DNA of 64,000 nt, taken from NCBI GenBank assembly GCA_008711295.1, contig VUYV01000046.1, positions 3,921,569 through 3,985,568 of the forward strand, given 5' to 3'. The first letter of the stretch is position 1. Each line of letters starts with the position of its first letter. Below are positions 25,712 through 36,481 of the stretch, piece by piece. The DNA comes from Anarhynchus alexandrinus. Taxonomy: Eukaryota; Chordata; Aves; Charadriiformes; Charadriidae. A program made the position numbers and the translations under genes. Under the pieces are notes generated by a model that saw only the letters and a program-made list of their open reading frames with translations, did no database searches and was not told the origin of the DNA.

Positions 25712-28224
25712 GATTTGGCTACAGCAGATCACCCTGCAGGGTGCAGCAATGAGTAAAAACTCAGGTCAGATGGTCACAGCAAGCAACTGGGATCCAAGAG
25801 TTCTTGCATTGGCACGTTATCCTCAAACACTGGCATAAAACAACTGACATTCCTGTACTTCACTCAACACAAGCATAGTTAGCATTACTTGAAATAATAG
25901 ACAGCACCTTACCTGAGAAATGCTTTAAAGTTGTGAAAACATCAAGTATCGTAGCACAGTAGGACAAGATCCCCAGTCTGTTTGTATTAATAGATATGAA
26001 AATCAGGGCTCCTGCCGTCTCACATTTTCAGAGTAATTGCTAAAAGAGAAAATGATCTATTTGTCAAGTCAACTCATTAAACAAATTGAGACTTTGAACT
26101 ACTTGATTTGGGTGCAAATTTAATCAGGGAGTGAAGGGGTGAATTGACACAGAACACGCTTCCTATCTTCTGCCCTAGGGCCATTTTAGACATTACAGTA
26201 ACACAATATTCTTATTGTTATTCTATAAGCTAGCTGAAAATCAGCATTACTCTGTGTGCTTCTTTTCCACAGTGAACAGAGGAAGTGCTTATTCACATAT
26301 CTGTGGTTAAGATGGATTTAAAAAAGTAAACAGAGACTGTAAAGGGCTTAAATGTCTCTCACCTGTACTAATTCTGGCAGTAGGAGGACAGGGAGTGCGG
26401 TGCAGACATGCTGATACAGTCACTTGGGGATCAGTACCCATTTGCTCTTCAGGACTTTTACATAAGCAGGCAGAAGTGCAAAACACCGAGATCTGTCTCG
26501 CTCCCTCCCATCTCCATGCTGGTGTGGTTCATGCTCCTGCACCGCATAAAGTGGTCCTGGCTCCATAAGTGCACCCCAACAAACTTTCATCAGCCCTAAG
26601 TTGAAGCTCGAGCTTTTCCAAGGATTCATTTCACTATCTGAACAAAATCAATCCTACTCATTCCAATTAGGCAGCCAGTAAATAAATCTTGTGTCCTGTC
26701 ATTGCAGGTTTTTCTGTCGTGTTGCAGAATGCTTAGAAATTTTCTCAAAGCACTTGCAGCGCTCCACTTGTTTATTTTCGGCAGTTAAAACTTTTTACTT
26801 TTGTGTAACCAGAGTGTTTGTTCAATGCATACTTCTGTGCCGAGCAGAATCTGTGCTGTATTTACAAAGTAAAAGCCAATACAAAGAGCGCTCACTGTAA
26901 TGAACAGTGTTTGGAGCGAAAAGTCTAATGAGTATAGATGCTATCAAAGCTGTTCTCTTGCTCAGAAGTGAATGTTAATGCCAATTACTCATGTTTCTTG
27001 ATTAAACTCTCTCCGAACATTAAGTACTGCAGAAAAAAAATCCTCCATCACAAAATATGCACAGTGCAGTTGAGTCAGAAGCCGGTACCAAGAATCTAGG
27101 GACAAAGTGTACTCCATGTTGTGGTCCTTCAATGACTATGACCATGAAAGTGCCTTGGATGTGATTTATAAAAGATATCTGTGCTACGTATTCCACTGGA
27201 TCACAGTCAAGTAAGTGGGCACCAGACAAAGACGTAATTCCAGGGCAAGGGAAGTACTCACATGAGTAAATGACTGAATGAGGACATCTTACATGGAGAA
27301 ACAGGAGATTCCACTAAAGATGTGTCAGTTCTCAATACCTACAGCTGAGCATCATGTAAACCATGAGACTCAGCTAGCGATCTCTCATAGTTGGAGTTGG
27401 GGCTGCTGCCTCAGTTTGACTGGATCCATGTCCCCTACTCTATGTGATAAACTGTTCTGGGGTTCGTCTGCAATAATTTCTTCTATCAATATTCTGATAT
27501 GATACAAAAGGGACAGGTAACCCACTATATAGCTGTACACCTGAGCTCTGGAATTAGAGGAAATGCACCAACCAGGAAGAAAAGTCAACATCAGATTTCT
27601 CTTAAAAGGTGAAAAGTCTTCTTGTCAAAACTACAGGAATGCATGTTTGGTTTCTATTCATCAAATCAGAGTTTAAGAGCAGAAGGGATGATTAAATAGT
27701 GTATTCCCAGCCACCTTCTCTTTCTCAGGCCATTGCACAGCTATCACAGATGTATCCTAGAGCTGCGACACAGTGACACCCTAAGCCAGCCCTGGCATAC
27801 CGAGCCATGCAGTGGATGTAATATTGGGAACAGACAATAACAGGAAATTTTAGAGTTGAAATAAAACTGAAGGTGGCTGGTGGAAGAGCTGCTCTTCATT
27901 TCCATCCCTGGATTCAGACTGAGCTGAAATCTTCCATCCAAAGCCCTGAGGGCCACGTGAGCATCCAGGACCTGCTGAACCTGCCTTTCAGCCAGCACCT
28001 CATCAGAGCATTGCTCACCAGAAGAGTTCACAGCTAAAGAGATGTTTTATATAAAAACTGTGGGGAGAGGAGTGGCAGGAACGGGGACGTGTCTCACCCA
28101 GGGACAGGCAGGAAGCCATTAACAGAGATGGAAAAGGCCACGGTTGTCCCAGTTCCAAAGACTGTGCTTTAAATATTTAACCACCCAATGTTTATCCCAT
28201 TTGTTATTGATAGATCACAGCAAC
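25712..28224. other. Non-coding stretch; possible conserved segment near 26,700-27,010
   Basis: No gene or interspersed repeat recognised. 26,700-27,010 is high-complexity sequence free of visible repeats, with GAGCGCTC, AATGCCAATTACTC and similar blocks. Its look resembles conserved non-coding DNA, but conservation cannot be judged from one sequence. Confidence 0.4.
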
Positions 28225-28335
28225 CTGGCATAAATAATGCTTTACACTTTGAAAATATCACTTCATAAATCTTCATGACAGGCGTGTGCGGTGGGTGGGT
28301 AACCAGCGTTACCCCACTTCACCAAACTGGGACGC
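28225..28335 (-). mobile_element. MIR-like ancient SINE remnant
   Basis: The order GCTTTACACTTTG, CTTCATAAATCTTCATGACAG, GTGGGTGGGTAA, TTACCCCACTTCACCAAACTGGGA matches the reversed tail of amniote MIR-type SINEs. There the consensus runs through a phrase like CACTTTACAAA, GAGGTAGGTA and ATCCCCATTTTACAGATGGGG. Many substitutions point to great age. Ends are approximate. Confidence 0.5.
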
Positions 28336-28716
28336 TCATGCATCACCGTAGGTAGAGACAAAACTGCCAAGAGATGCACCTACAGCGATCGGGTTAGGGA
28401 GAGCCCAAAGGCCAACAAATGCCCACAGAAATCCCTCCATGAACCTTGCGAATAGCAGAACATAGTGATTTAAATCTAAAGCTATGGCTGCTCGAGGATA
28501 ATTTCCAAGAAGTACGAGAGTGACTCCAGCTAAGCAATTTGCTAGGAACAGTTTAGCTAAATGACCTGCAACGGGAGGAGGCGACCAGCGAGGCGGCTGG
28601 GCTGGGCTAAGGCTGGGCAGCAAAGTCCCAGCGCACCAGGGATGCCTGGACGCCGTGCCGGCCCATGCCGAGCCTCCGATCAGAGCAATTGCTACCAACA
28701 GCACCACAGTTCTCAC
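28336..28716 (-). other. Open frame for a hydrophobic protein, unproven
   Basis: A 126-codon minus-strand frame starts with a signal-like segment (MRTVVLLVAIALIGG, residues 1-15). A Pro-rich linker follows (about 20-50), then two or three hydrophobic stretches (about 53-70, 85-105 and 108-120). The pattern LLFARFMEGFLWAFVGLWA recalls the fourth helix region of major-facilitator transporters, but this is only a resemblance. A polypyrimidine run ending in GTTGCAG at about residue 51 could be a splice acceptor, so the C-terminal 75 codons might be an exon and the N-terminal part intron. Frames this long also occur by chance in 64 kb. I do not recognise the product. Confidence 0.15.
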
Positions 28717-29524
28717 ACAAATTTAAGTTAGCAGGAGAAAAAGAAAGAGATTGGAAGTAATGGGGGACATATGAATCACATCTGCAAGTCTTTGTGTAAT
28801 TTAGTTTTGAAATTTAAGACTTAAACTAATGTATTCCTTGGCCAAAAGTTATTCTAGCTTCTCGAGGCAGGTAGTAATAGAAAGAAATGTGATCTTTTTG
28901 ATTAAGTCAGAACATTTACTGCCACTGGGAAGTGCTGCACATAATGTACCGTGGGGACATGGTGCTTTCTGCAATTTCTGCTACAACTGCAATATCTTAC
29001 AGTAAACCTTCAAAAGTACAGTGTGTAGGAAACCTCAAATCATCCTCATTAACTGCATTTATACAACAGAGCACCTATCTATTAAAGTGTTAGAGGTGCT
29101 TCCAGTAAAATAAATTAAGATTAAGTCCCGATTCTGCTTCCAAACACCCAATATAAATCTAGACAACTTGCCCTACTTCTGAAGCATTATTCCAGATTTA
29201 AATCTACTCAACAAGGCTCTTAAATTTATGTCTGTCTTGGGCACTTGAGTTTTTCTACCAGTGTCATCCAGGCTGCTCTCATAAACTTTAAATTCTCCAG
29301 CATTTTGGAAAATTTAAGCGTGTGCCAGGGACTAAAAACTGACCTCCAAGGCCAAAACCAACAGATTGGCAGAAATCCGAAAGCTAATACAAAACCATTA
29401 ATGAGAATCAAAAGGCGCAAGAGCTTCAGGAGAAACAAGAGAACTTATAATGTTTAGAAAAACAGGCAAATCCTGGGAGGAAAAAGGAGAGTTGAGTCTG
29501 TGAATGTGCACCTTCATTTCAACT
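28717..29524. other. Unique stretch, nothing recognised
   Basis: AT-rich sequence with no supported gene, RNA or repeat. Two short opposing open frames at 29,226-29,457 lie on each other's complement and are not supported. Confidence 0.5.
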
Positions 29525-29800
29525 GTTCCAGTGTTTAGTCCTGCCTCAGGATCCCATTGTACTGATGCTGCACAGAGAGAGGCTGAGTCTTTGCCTCCCC
29601 AAAAGCTTACACCTGAGATTTTCCCGCTTAAGATTTCCACTTATCTGTAGCTACTTAAACACCCTACAAATTCCACCATTATCTGCAGTCTACTATTAGG
29701 GAAAGTAATGTGCAGGAAAGAGAAATAACTTACCTAAGGGCTTATCACACACTCCAACACTAGGAAATGAGACCTGGCTATCCATCTATTCTACTGCCGT
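29525..29800 (-). mobile_element. Ancient amniote composite repeat, MIR-like
   Basis: 29,547-29,618 reads CAGGATCCCATTGTACTGATG, then TTTGCCTCCCC and AAAGCTTACA. It follows a common amniote repeat whose consensus I remember as running from CCCCATTGTGCTAGG to CCCTGCCCCAAAGAGCTTACA. About 80 bp further on, AATAACTTACCTAAGGGC, TATCACACAC and ACCTGGCTATCC match the reversed MIR core, where the consensus contains ACTTGCCCAAGGTCACACAG. Both parts in this order fit one old element, much decayed. Confidence 0.5.
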
Positions 29801-31758
29801 AAGCAGGGAAAAATCTAGATATGTTTGGCAATAAGCTTTTGGGTTTTTTCTTGCCATTCAGGTTCATGCACGAAATGGAAATTTCCTGTTCCTGTCAACC
29901 TGAAATGCCTCCGAGGTCACAACTGCTCAGCTGGAAGGTAGTAAATACCACAGCCTCATTTTCTTAATGCACACAAGAAATAGGTAAACTCAGCCTAGCC
30001 TTATAAGTTTACTTTGGGATCATCTTTATGGTCCAGGTAACTCCCAGCTCAGCCAGTGCAGGATGCTTAAGTGATATTGTAATATGAATAATAAATCTTA
30101 ACTTGGGACCAAGCAGGAAAGACAAAAGGTGCTGTAAAAAGCCACTTCAGAGATCTGTGCAAGCACGGCGGGAAGATCTGCCTGGCTGTGGGCATGTGAG
30201 GTTGCCCAAAGAGGACACAGGGATTCTTGTCTTGCTGTCTGCAGGCAGGTCTTCACCCACCTTCTCCCACACCTCACTTTGGACCGCACACCTGATGGAC
30301 ACGTCGATTTCTTCCCTGAATACCCATCCCCCTAATTAAGCTGAATGCTTCTTAATTCAGCCAGCTTGTAAACGCCGCATTCATTATTCAGAGTTCTCCA
30401 GATCTGAGGGAACTGAAGGGAAACGAAAACAAAGCTCCTCACAGAATTTAACACCCACCCTGCTGGTCTGCAGAGACTCAACTTGAGGTGAAGCCTGGCT
30501 TCCCCCCATCATTCGTTGTCCATTGAAAACAGAAATGGGAAGAGACGGCGGCTGATCACCCACCAGGAGGACCAGGGGCTCTTCCTTTAGAGTGGCCAAA
30601 GCCAAGGGAGATGGGGACAACGCTTGAACAGGACCAGGGGAAGAAGAAACAGGCACAGCTCTTCCAGGTGGTTGGTGCTGATGCTCCCACCTCCTTTCCC
30701 GACGCACAGCAGATGGTGCCCGCAGAGCAGCTGCCAGCCCCCAGCTGTTGTGCTGTTGAGCTCCAGCATGCCTGTGGTGCTCTGCTTGTACACTGGAGCA
30801 GAGGGCTCAGCTTTCTGGCTCCCAGCTGCCTGATGGCTTGGAGAATTGGAAGGAAATATTATACTCTCCCTCCCACCTGCTTGTGCATGAGTCACAAGCC
30901 AGAGCAGCATCCAAGCCTCTGTGTTTGCATCATCCCACCCCCGAGGGAAGGATGGGATCAGGTTGAGGCTCACAAGAAAATGGCAACGGAGCCATGTGGC
31001 TAGGCTACACACAAAGAGCCCTGCCTTGGCCATGGATTAGAGTGGGCACCTCGACAGGGCTCCATCTTTATCTTCTTTTTCTTTAGAGGCTGCTGACAAA
31101 AATACCAATAGGTCAGTGCAAGAATGGAAGATGGAAACAGCCAAACATAACCCCGTAATGGCGCGAGAGAGATCAGAAGTAGAAAAGTCAAGTTTGCAGC
31201 TGCACATGTGTTTTCAGAGACAGTTCCAATTTGATGCAAAAGCACTTAGAAATTTGAGTTGAATGCAGTGAGTCAGAACAAGCCAAAAACTGAGCTATTT
31301 TCACCTGGAGCATTGATATTTTATTTCAGTTTTCCCAAGTATTTTGAGTTTCCCTGCACTGGTCCATGCAGAATAAATGGAAGTTGCACTTCCGTTCTCT
31401 CCCTTCCTTTGGCTGGCCTCGTGACGCCAGCCAAAACCAGGCTCTGCGTCTGCATTTTCCTGCTCCCAGAGAACTCCAGCACACCCAACTGCCCGCTCTT
31501 CTCACGTGCAGCTCTCTGCATCTCAGCCCTCAACAGCAGTATTCACCGGAGGAAGGCCAGGAGGATAACTTTCACCTGGTGATGAGGCCACTTACCAAAG
31601 TGAACTGACTTCCATCATTTCCTCTGTAACCCACACTTTGGGCTGGTTTTAAATTTCTCTGATCAAGTAGAGAAGAGATCTGAAGGCAGCCGTCTCAGAT
31701 CACCTCCAGCTTGGTTTGTTTTTCCCTCCTTGATTTTATGGATCTAGGTTTCCTATTT
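29801..31758. other. Non-coding stretch, no gene recognised
   Basis: 30,400-31,030 is somewhat GC-richer and carries several overlapping open frames on both strands (up to 148 codons), none with a recognisable domain. No interspersed repeat was identified. Confidence 0.5.
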
Positions 31759-31824
31759 AAAAAAAAAAAAAGAAAGAAAAAGAAAAAGAAAAAGAAAAAG
31801 AAAAAGAAAAAGAAAAAGAAAAAG
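31759..31824 (+). repeat. Poly-A plus (AAAAAG)n microsatellite
   Basis: About 13 A are followed by AGAAAG and roughly eight uninterrupted AAAAAG units. The perfect units suggest a currently unstable microsatellite. The poly-lysine open frame across it (31,711-31,893) is an artefact of the repeat. Confidence 0.95.
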
Positions 31825-33691
31825 GCCTCCAAGCAAAATGATCTGTTTCAGGTTGAACAAAACACCCATTTAAATCTAAATGAAAGATTTTGAACATGAA
31901 GAAAAAAGAAAACAGCTTATTTTAGGCTGAACCCCCAAAAATATGACACTGCTCTAATCAGACCAATATAAAGACCCTGTCAAGATTTTTCACCACAGTA
32001 CCTAAGCACTGTAACCGGACAGTACCATTTCTGACTGTACAAACATTACTTTCCCCATGCCTTCCCAAATTTTTACTCAATTAATCATTTTTTTTCTCTC
32101 CATAGGCATCCATAAGGAGAGTTTTTTAGGAAATTTCGCTGATTTTTTTTTAAGACGTGAATATGTGTAGAAATTTTCACATTTCTGAATACATGGACTT
32201 CCATATGCATGCGTGCACACCTAACTTATTATTGGTTTTTAAAAGAACTTACTAAATGGTTCTGGAGAAAATCCCAAATTCAGGGCTCTTTGGGAACTGC
32301 TCATATTTGCTTTATTCATGACAGAGCTGTTTGATGCTGTTCTCGGGCTGTAATTGGACTGATGGAACATCTTTTTTCATATAGAGGAATAGAAAATTTT
32401 AAATGCCCCCAAATCCAAGTATCACCATGCAGCCAACTATTCATATGGATTAAGCGGGGGTTTGGTTTTCATGAATAACTGGCAATAGTTTGTATATTCG
32501 TAAGCCACGTAATAAGATCCTATAAATAATATTAAACAGAATTTAGACTTCAGAGGCTGAAATTCAAAATTAGGCTTTCTAATCGTGTGACTCTCTCCTC
32601 AGCAGTCTGGCTTCGCTTGCTGACTAGAAATGCCATACGGGAGATGGGGTGTCAGCAGTGGGATTATCAGGCATCCCGTTTCCGTTATTTGCACGTGTAA
32701 AAATCCACGTTCCTTTACATGAGATTTGTCAAACTTAACATTGTGACCATCAGCTTCATTTGTCTTTTTAAAGAAAAACGATTGCGGAATGACGGCAGAT
32801 CTAAGCCAAACCCTAGTTTACAAAGAGCAAGGAATTTTCAGAGGGTCTCAGGTATTATAAGTATAGTGGTAGCTTGATACTGCAGACATAGCATGTTGCA
32901 AAGATGGCATAAACAGATGAGCAACTTAAAGCAATAAGAGGAAATCAGACTATGAAGTGTGCTTACACGGAGGGAAATAAACTGACACAAAGGAGAGCAC
33001 AGGTCTCAGCACAGATAGATAACCAGCGATGCCAGAGATAACCAGGGAAAGGCAGGGAAAGCCAACAGTGAGCGTGAAGAAACAGAGTCCTTCAGGCTAC
33101 AAGATAAACTGTCAAAAACCACACCAAATTCACATCTCAGAAGTATATAAGCTGCTTAGTCTGTGTCCTTTGCAAAAGCCAGAGAAGCAGGCGGCGAGGT
33201 TTGTGAAGGTGCAGAGGGCTATAGGAAAGGACTGAAACAGGGCATGGGACAGTGATGGAGGCACCTACACCCCCGAGAAATGATGAACCAACACTCACCC
33301 TATGCAACATCAGTGGCAAATACTCTTTCTCCCTTCCAACAGCCTCAAAGAATCAAATTTGTAGAAAAGTTAGATTTAGCTTTTTCACACTTAAGTTCCA
33401 GAATGGGAAAAAACGGGGTTTTCATAGGGTGAGACACTCTCAAATTCCTTAGTGGGTGAAGAACAAGATTTCATTTGGACACCAGATGGGCAGGACTGGG
33501 GAAAGCTCTCTCTCCTATTAGGGACATGAGTTAGTTATCTCCCCTCTCTCAGTCTTTGTGTTTCCAAAGTGCTCCTACCTCTCCACCCCTGGGTTTTCCT
33601 ACAAATTATCTTCCTGCATTAAAAAAAAATGACAGAATGCGAATATTCAACTGCAAAAATGCGAAGAGCAGAATTCTTTTTTTTTTTTTTC
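31825..33691. other. Unique AT-rich stretch
   Basis: No gene recognised. The stretch ends with a 14-base poly-T at 33,677-33,690 followed by five C. No retroposed sequence was identified next to this run. Confidence 0.5.
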
Positions 33692-34205
33692 CCCCAAGCT
33701 GGCCGCTAAACGCAGGAACATGTTGCAAGCTGGTCCCCGCTTCATCCATGACCCTCTGGGTCTCCTTTCACGAGGGCAGAGCCTCCAGGAGGAAGGCTGA
33801 GGCACGCTTGCACGGAGAGGCTGTCTGGCTGCAACGAGAAGATGAGCTCTCACCCTTTTAAGAGAAATGACAGGAGAGACAACTGCGAGTAAGAGAAATC
33901 TGCAGCGCCTGTCACAGCAGGAAGGCAGCAAGGCCAAATCGATGGATGAGCAGCATCGCCCAGAAGCGCTGGAGATGTTCGGTCCTTTGGGCCACCTCTG
34001 CTGGTGCGGGGCCACCTCTGCGCCGAGGGCGTCCAGCGTTGGGATGAGCAGCCCGGCGAACCCAACCAGACACCCATCGCCTCTCCGCCAGCCATGAAAC
34101 GCAGCCGGTGGGTACCCGCTGTGCCAAGCTGCTGCCTGGGAATAACGGGGCTGTGCCGAGGCTGTCTGCAGCCCCACGGGGGACTTAACAGCCCTCGGTT
34201 CTGTG
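33692..34205. other. GC-richer, CpG-containing patch
   Basis: This half-kilobase is visibly richer in G, C and CpG (for example GCGCCGAGGGCGTCC) than its flanks. It carries open frames on both strands, up to 176 codons on the minus strand (33,647-34,177). The frames overlap in four phases and their translations look random, so low stop density from base composition is the simplest cause. A small CpG island or untranslated first exon cannot be excluded. No TATA box or clear donor stands out. Confidence 0.3.
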
Positions 34206-35681
34206 TCACATGTAGTGAATCAAATTGGTTCCACGGGAAAATTGTTTCAAAGATGCCTGAAGTGCAACTTGTCTTTTAGATTGCAAATTCTTTAGGAAGT
34301 CAGGGGGAGGGGGTTGCATCTTGCTTTTTAAGGGCTTGGAAAGCATCTTGCGTGTGGCAGGTGCTGCTGTGAATAAATGACAGGCTCCATCAGACCGAGC
34401 GACTTGCAGGTTCCTCCTGCCCGGGTGGCACCTGAGCTAATGATGTCGAGCTGGAGGCCTGTGTACCCCATTACCCATCCCCGGAGCCAGCTGCTCCCCA
34501 CACCTGCAAAATCTGGGCAGAAAACAGTTCCCTTACAGATGTCATCTCTGACTGGGACGGGATGACTCCTGCTTCTGCTGCCCTCAAGGAAATTATACCT
34601 GACAGGAGCTGAGCGTTTGAATCAAGTAGGATTTCCAACACTGTGCAATGGCTTTTTTCCCCCCAAAAGTTAAACTTTGCACAGTTTGAAAACAACTCTG
34701 GGAGAAGATGGCAACAGCTGAAGGAGTTTGGCTAGAAATTGCGTTACTCTTGATCCATCACGGCTGTGTAGCAGCTCTGTGTGCAGACTCACGGCGTGTT
34801 TGAAGGTGGTTGGGATGGCTTCAGGCTTTTGGCTTTTTTATGCAAGCAGATTTTCATGCTTTGATATCTTCTCTGACATGACTTTTGATCCAGGGGAGGT
34901 GATGCTGACACTTTTTTCACTGGGAATATTTTATTTGTGTACAGTGCTGCTAGAGCACTGCAGTCGCCTGAGTTATTTTGGAGGAGCTCTTTCACAAAGA
35001 TACCGCCTAATAAATGTGATGAAAAGTGAGAGTTCTGCTAACTGCAGTCAGCGTGCCTGCCCTTGTCTGGACCAAGGCACCGCGGGTCAGCGGCGCATGG
35101 GGACCATCAGAGGAGGGCCAGGAGAGAAGGGGCAGCGCAGCGCAGACTGCTCTGGGGGTCTGTGCAGTCAGAAGGGAACTTTGGAATAGTCAGATTATTC
35201 CCCCCAAAAAAGGGAATGATGTTTCAAGCTGGCAGACTGGCAAGTTTTGGGAAAAGTGAAGAAACCCTGGTGGAAAGTCTGCACTTTGCTGTCCCTGCCA
35301 GGGTAAATCAGCACAGGGAATGAGGGTCACCAGCCAAGGAATGCTGCGTGCCTCAGGGAACCCCCTGCTGAAGGACTTTCAGCTAATTGCGAAAGTCAAA
35401 CATCCACATTCCTGCTAAAAAAGAGGCTGCAGTACCTTCATCAAGCATTTTAGCTACAAAGGGAATTGTTCATAAAGGCAGAAGGAATTAAAGGACGTAC
35501 TATTTAATGGGCTGGATTGGTGTGCACACTGATGAGATATACTTCAAATTGACTAAATGTCTGTTTTGACTGAAATTTTTTTTTCTTGGCCAATGGTATC
35601 TGTGATTTTTGTTGTTTGTAAGCCATGTCCTTTGCTGTGACCCCAGCCAGAAATGACACTAACCAAATATAAGGTGCGCGT
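34206..35681. other. Unique stretch, nothing recognised
   Basis: The 153-codon plus-strand frame at 34,728-35,189 shows mixed hydrophobic and Cys/Ser-rich composition without a domain or splice context. No interspersed repeat was recognised. Confidence 0.45.
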
Positions 35682-35720
35682 AAAAAAAAAAAAAAAAGGA
35701 AAGAAAGAAAAAAGACAAAA
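35682..35720 (+). repeat. A-rich tract, poly-A into GAAA units
   Basis: Sixteen A are followed by GGAAAGAAAGAAAAAAGAC. This is low-complexity sequence with no identifiable retroposed body upstream. Confidence 0.85.
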
Positions 35721-36210
35721 TCACTATATGCCTAATTTATACCATTCTAAGGCCCATCGAAGCAAATGAATTTTGTGCTAATGTAAGTCTCATCCCACCT
35801 AAAATAAATCCCAGCCTGATTGCAGCCTGCCTGCGTACAGTATAAGGACTCACTAGGGCACAATGCAAATTATACCAACTACTTAACCAACAGAGCTGAC
35901 CTCTGCGCTGCTAACCCAAGGAGAGACATGGGACTGCACACCACCATTTTCTCTTTCCTTTCCTAAACTGATGACATAGGGGGTTTTTGTGTGTCTAATG
36001 GCATGAAAGCACAGTAGCTTGGCGCTGGTAGGCATTACAAAGAGCTAAGCTGGCCTGGATTTATAATCACGCAACTTTTCCAGTTGATGTAGTTACCCAC
36101 GTGCAAGCCTCTGTAGTGGGACTTCCACCGGAGTACGTCTTGCACAGATTTACCTTATAAAGGAAAACTATCCAACCAAGCTAAATCATTTCAGTGCAGA
36201 GCAGTTGTTA
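35721..36210. other. Unique stretch left of the palindromic element
   Basis: No gene or repeat recognised. High-complexity sequence. Confidence 0.45.
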
Positions 36211-36481
36211 GAGCTTGTTTACATGAAGCTGCTCAGAAAAAGTTGATCTGAATTTTTAAGTGGATTAGTTAAACTGCATTAATTAAAGCCCTTTGTGGGA
36301 ACTGTCAGAATTAAAGTGGCTTTGATTTGATTTGGTTTACTTCTCTTCCAAGGCTAAGTCATATTAAGGCCACTTTAATTGTGAAATAGGAAGTTTAATG
36401 CAATTTAACTAATTCACTTTAAACTCCTGCCTTTAGTTAATTTAAATCAACTTTCTTGATTGTCCCTGTATAGACAAGACC
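36211..36481. mobile_element. Imperfect palindrome, MITE-like DNA-transposon remnant
   Basis: The two halves are inverted copies in the same nested order. CTTGTTTACATGAAG (36,214 on) pairs with TGTATAGACAAG (ending about 36,478). AAAGTTGATCTGAATT (36,239 on) pairs with AATTTAAATCAACTTT (36,438-36,453). AAGTGGATTAGTTAAACTGC pairs with the region 36,396-36,419 at about 22 of 24 positions. AATTAAAGTGGC (36,309-36,320) pairs exactly with GCCACTTTAATT (36,369-36,380). Outer ends resembling CTTGTCTA.. terminal repeats and no coding capacity fit an old non-autonomous DNA transposon. I see no clear target-site duplication. The family is not named. Confidence 0.6.

Noticed and set aside
31711..31893. 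Poly-lysine open frame
   Set aside because: It is the (AAAAAG)n microsatellite translated.
33647..34177. 176-codon minus-strand frame
   Set aside because: Overlaps open frames in three other phases within a GC-rich patch, ends in a poly-Lys segment read from the poly-T run, and shows no domain.
34728..35189. 153-codon plus-strand frame with hydrophobic stretches
   Set aside because: Hydrophobic runs come from T-rich DNA; no recognised family and no exon signals.
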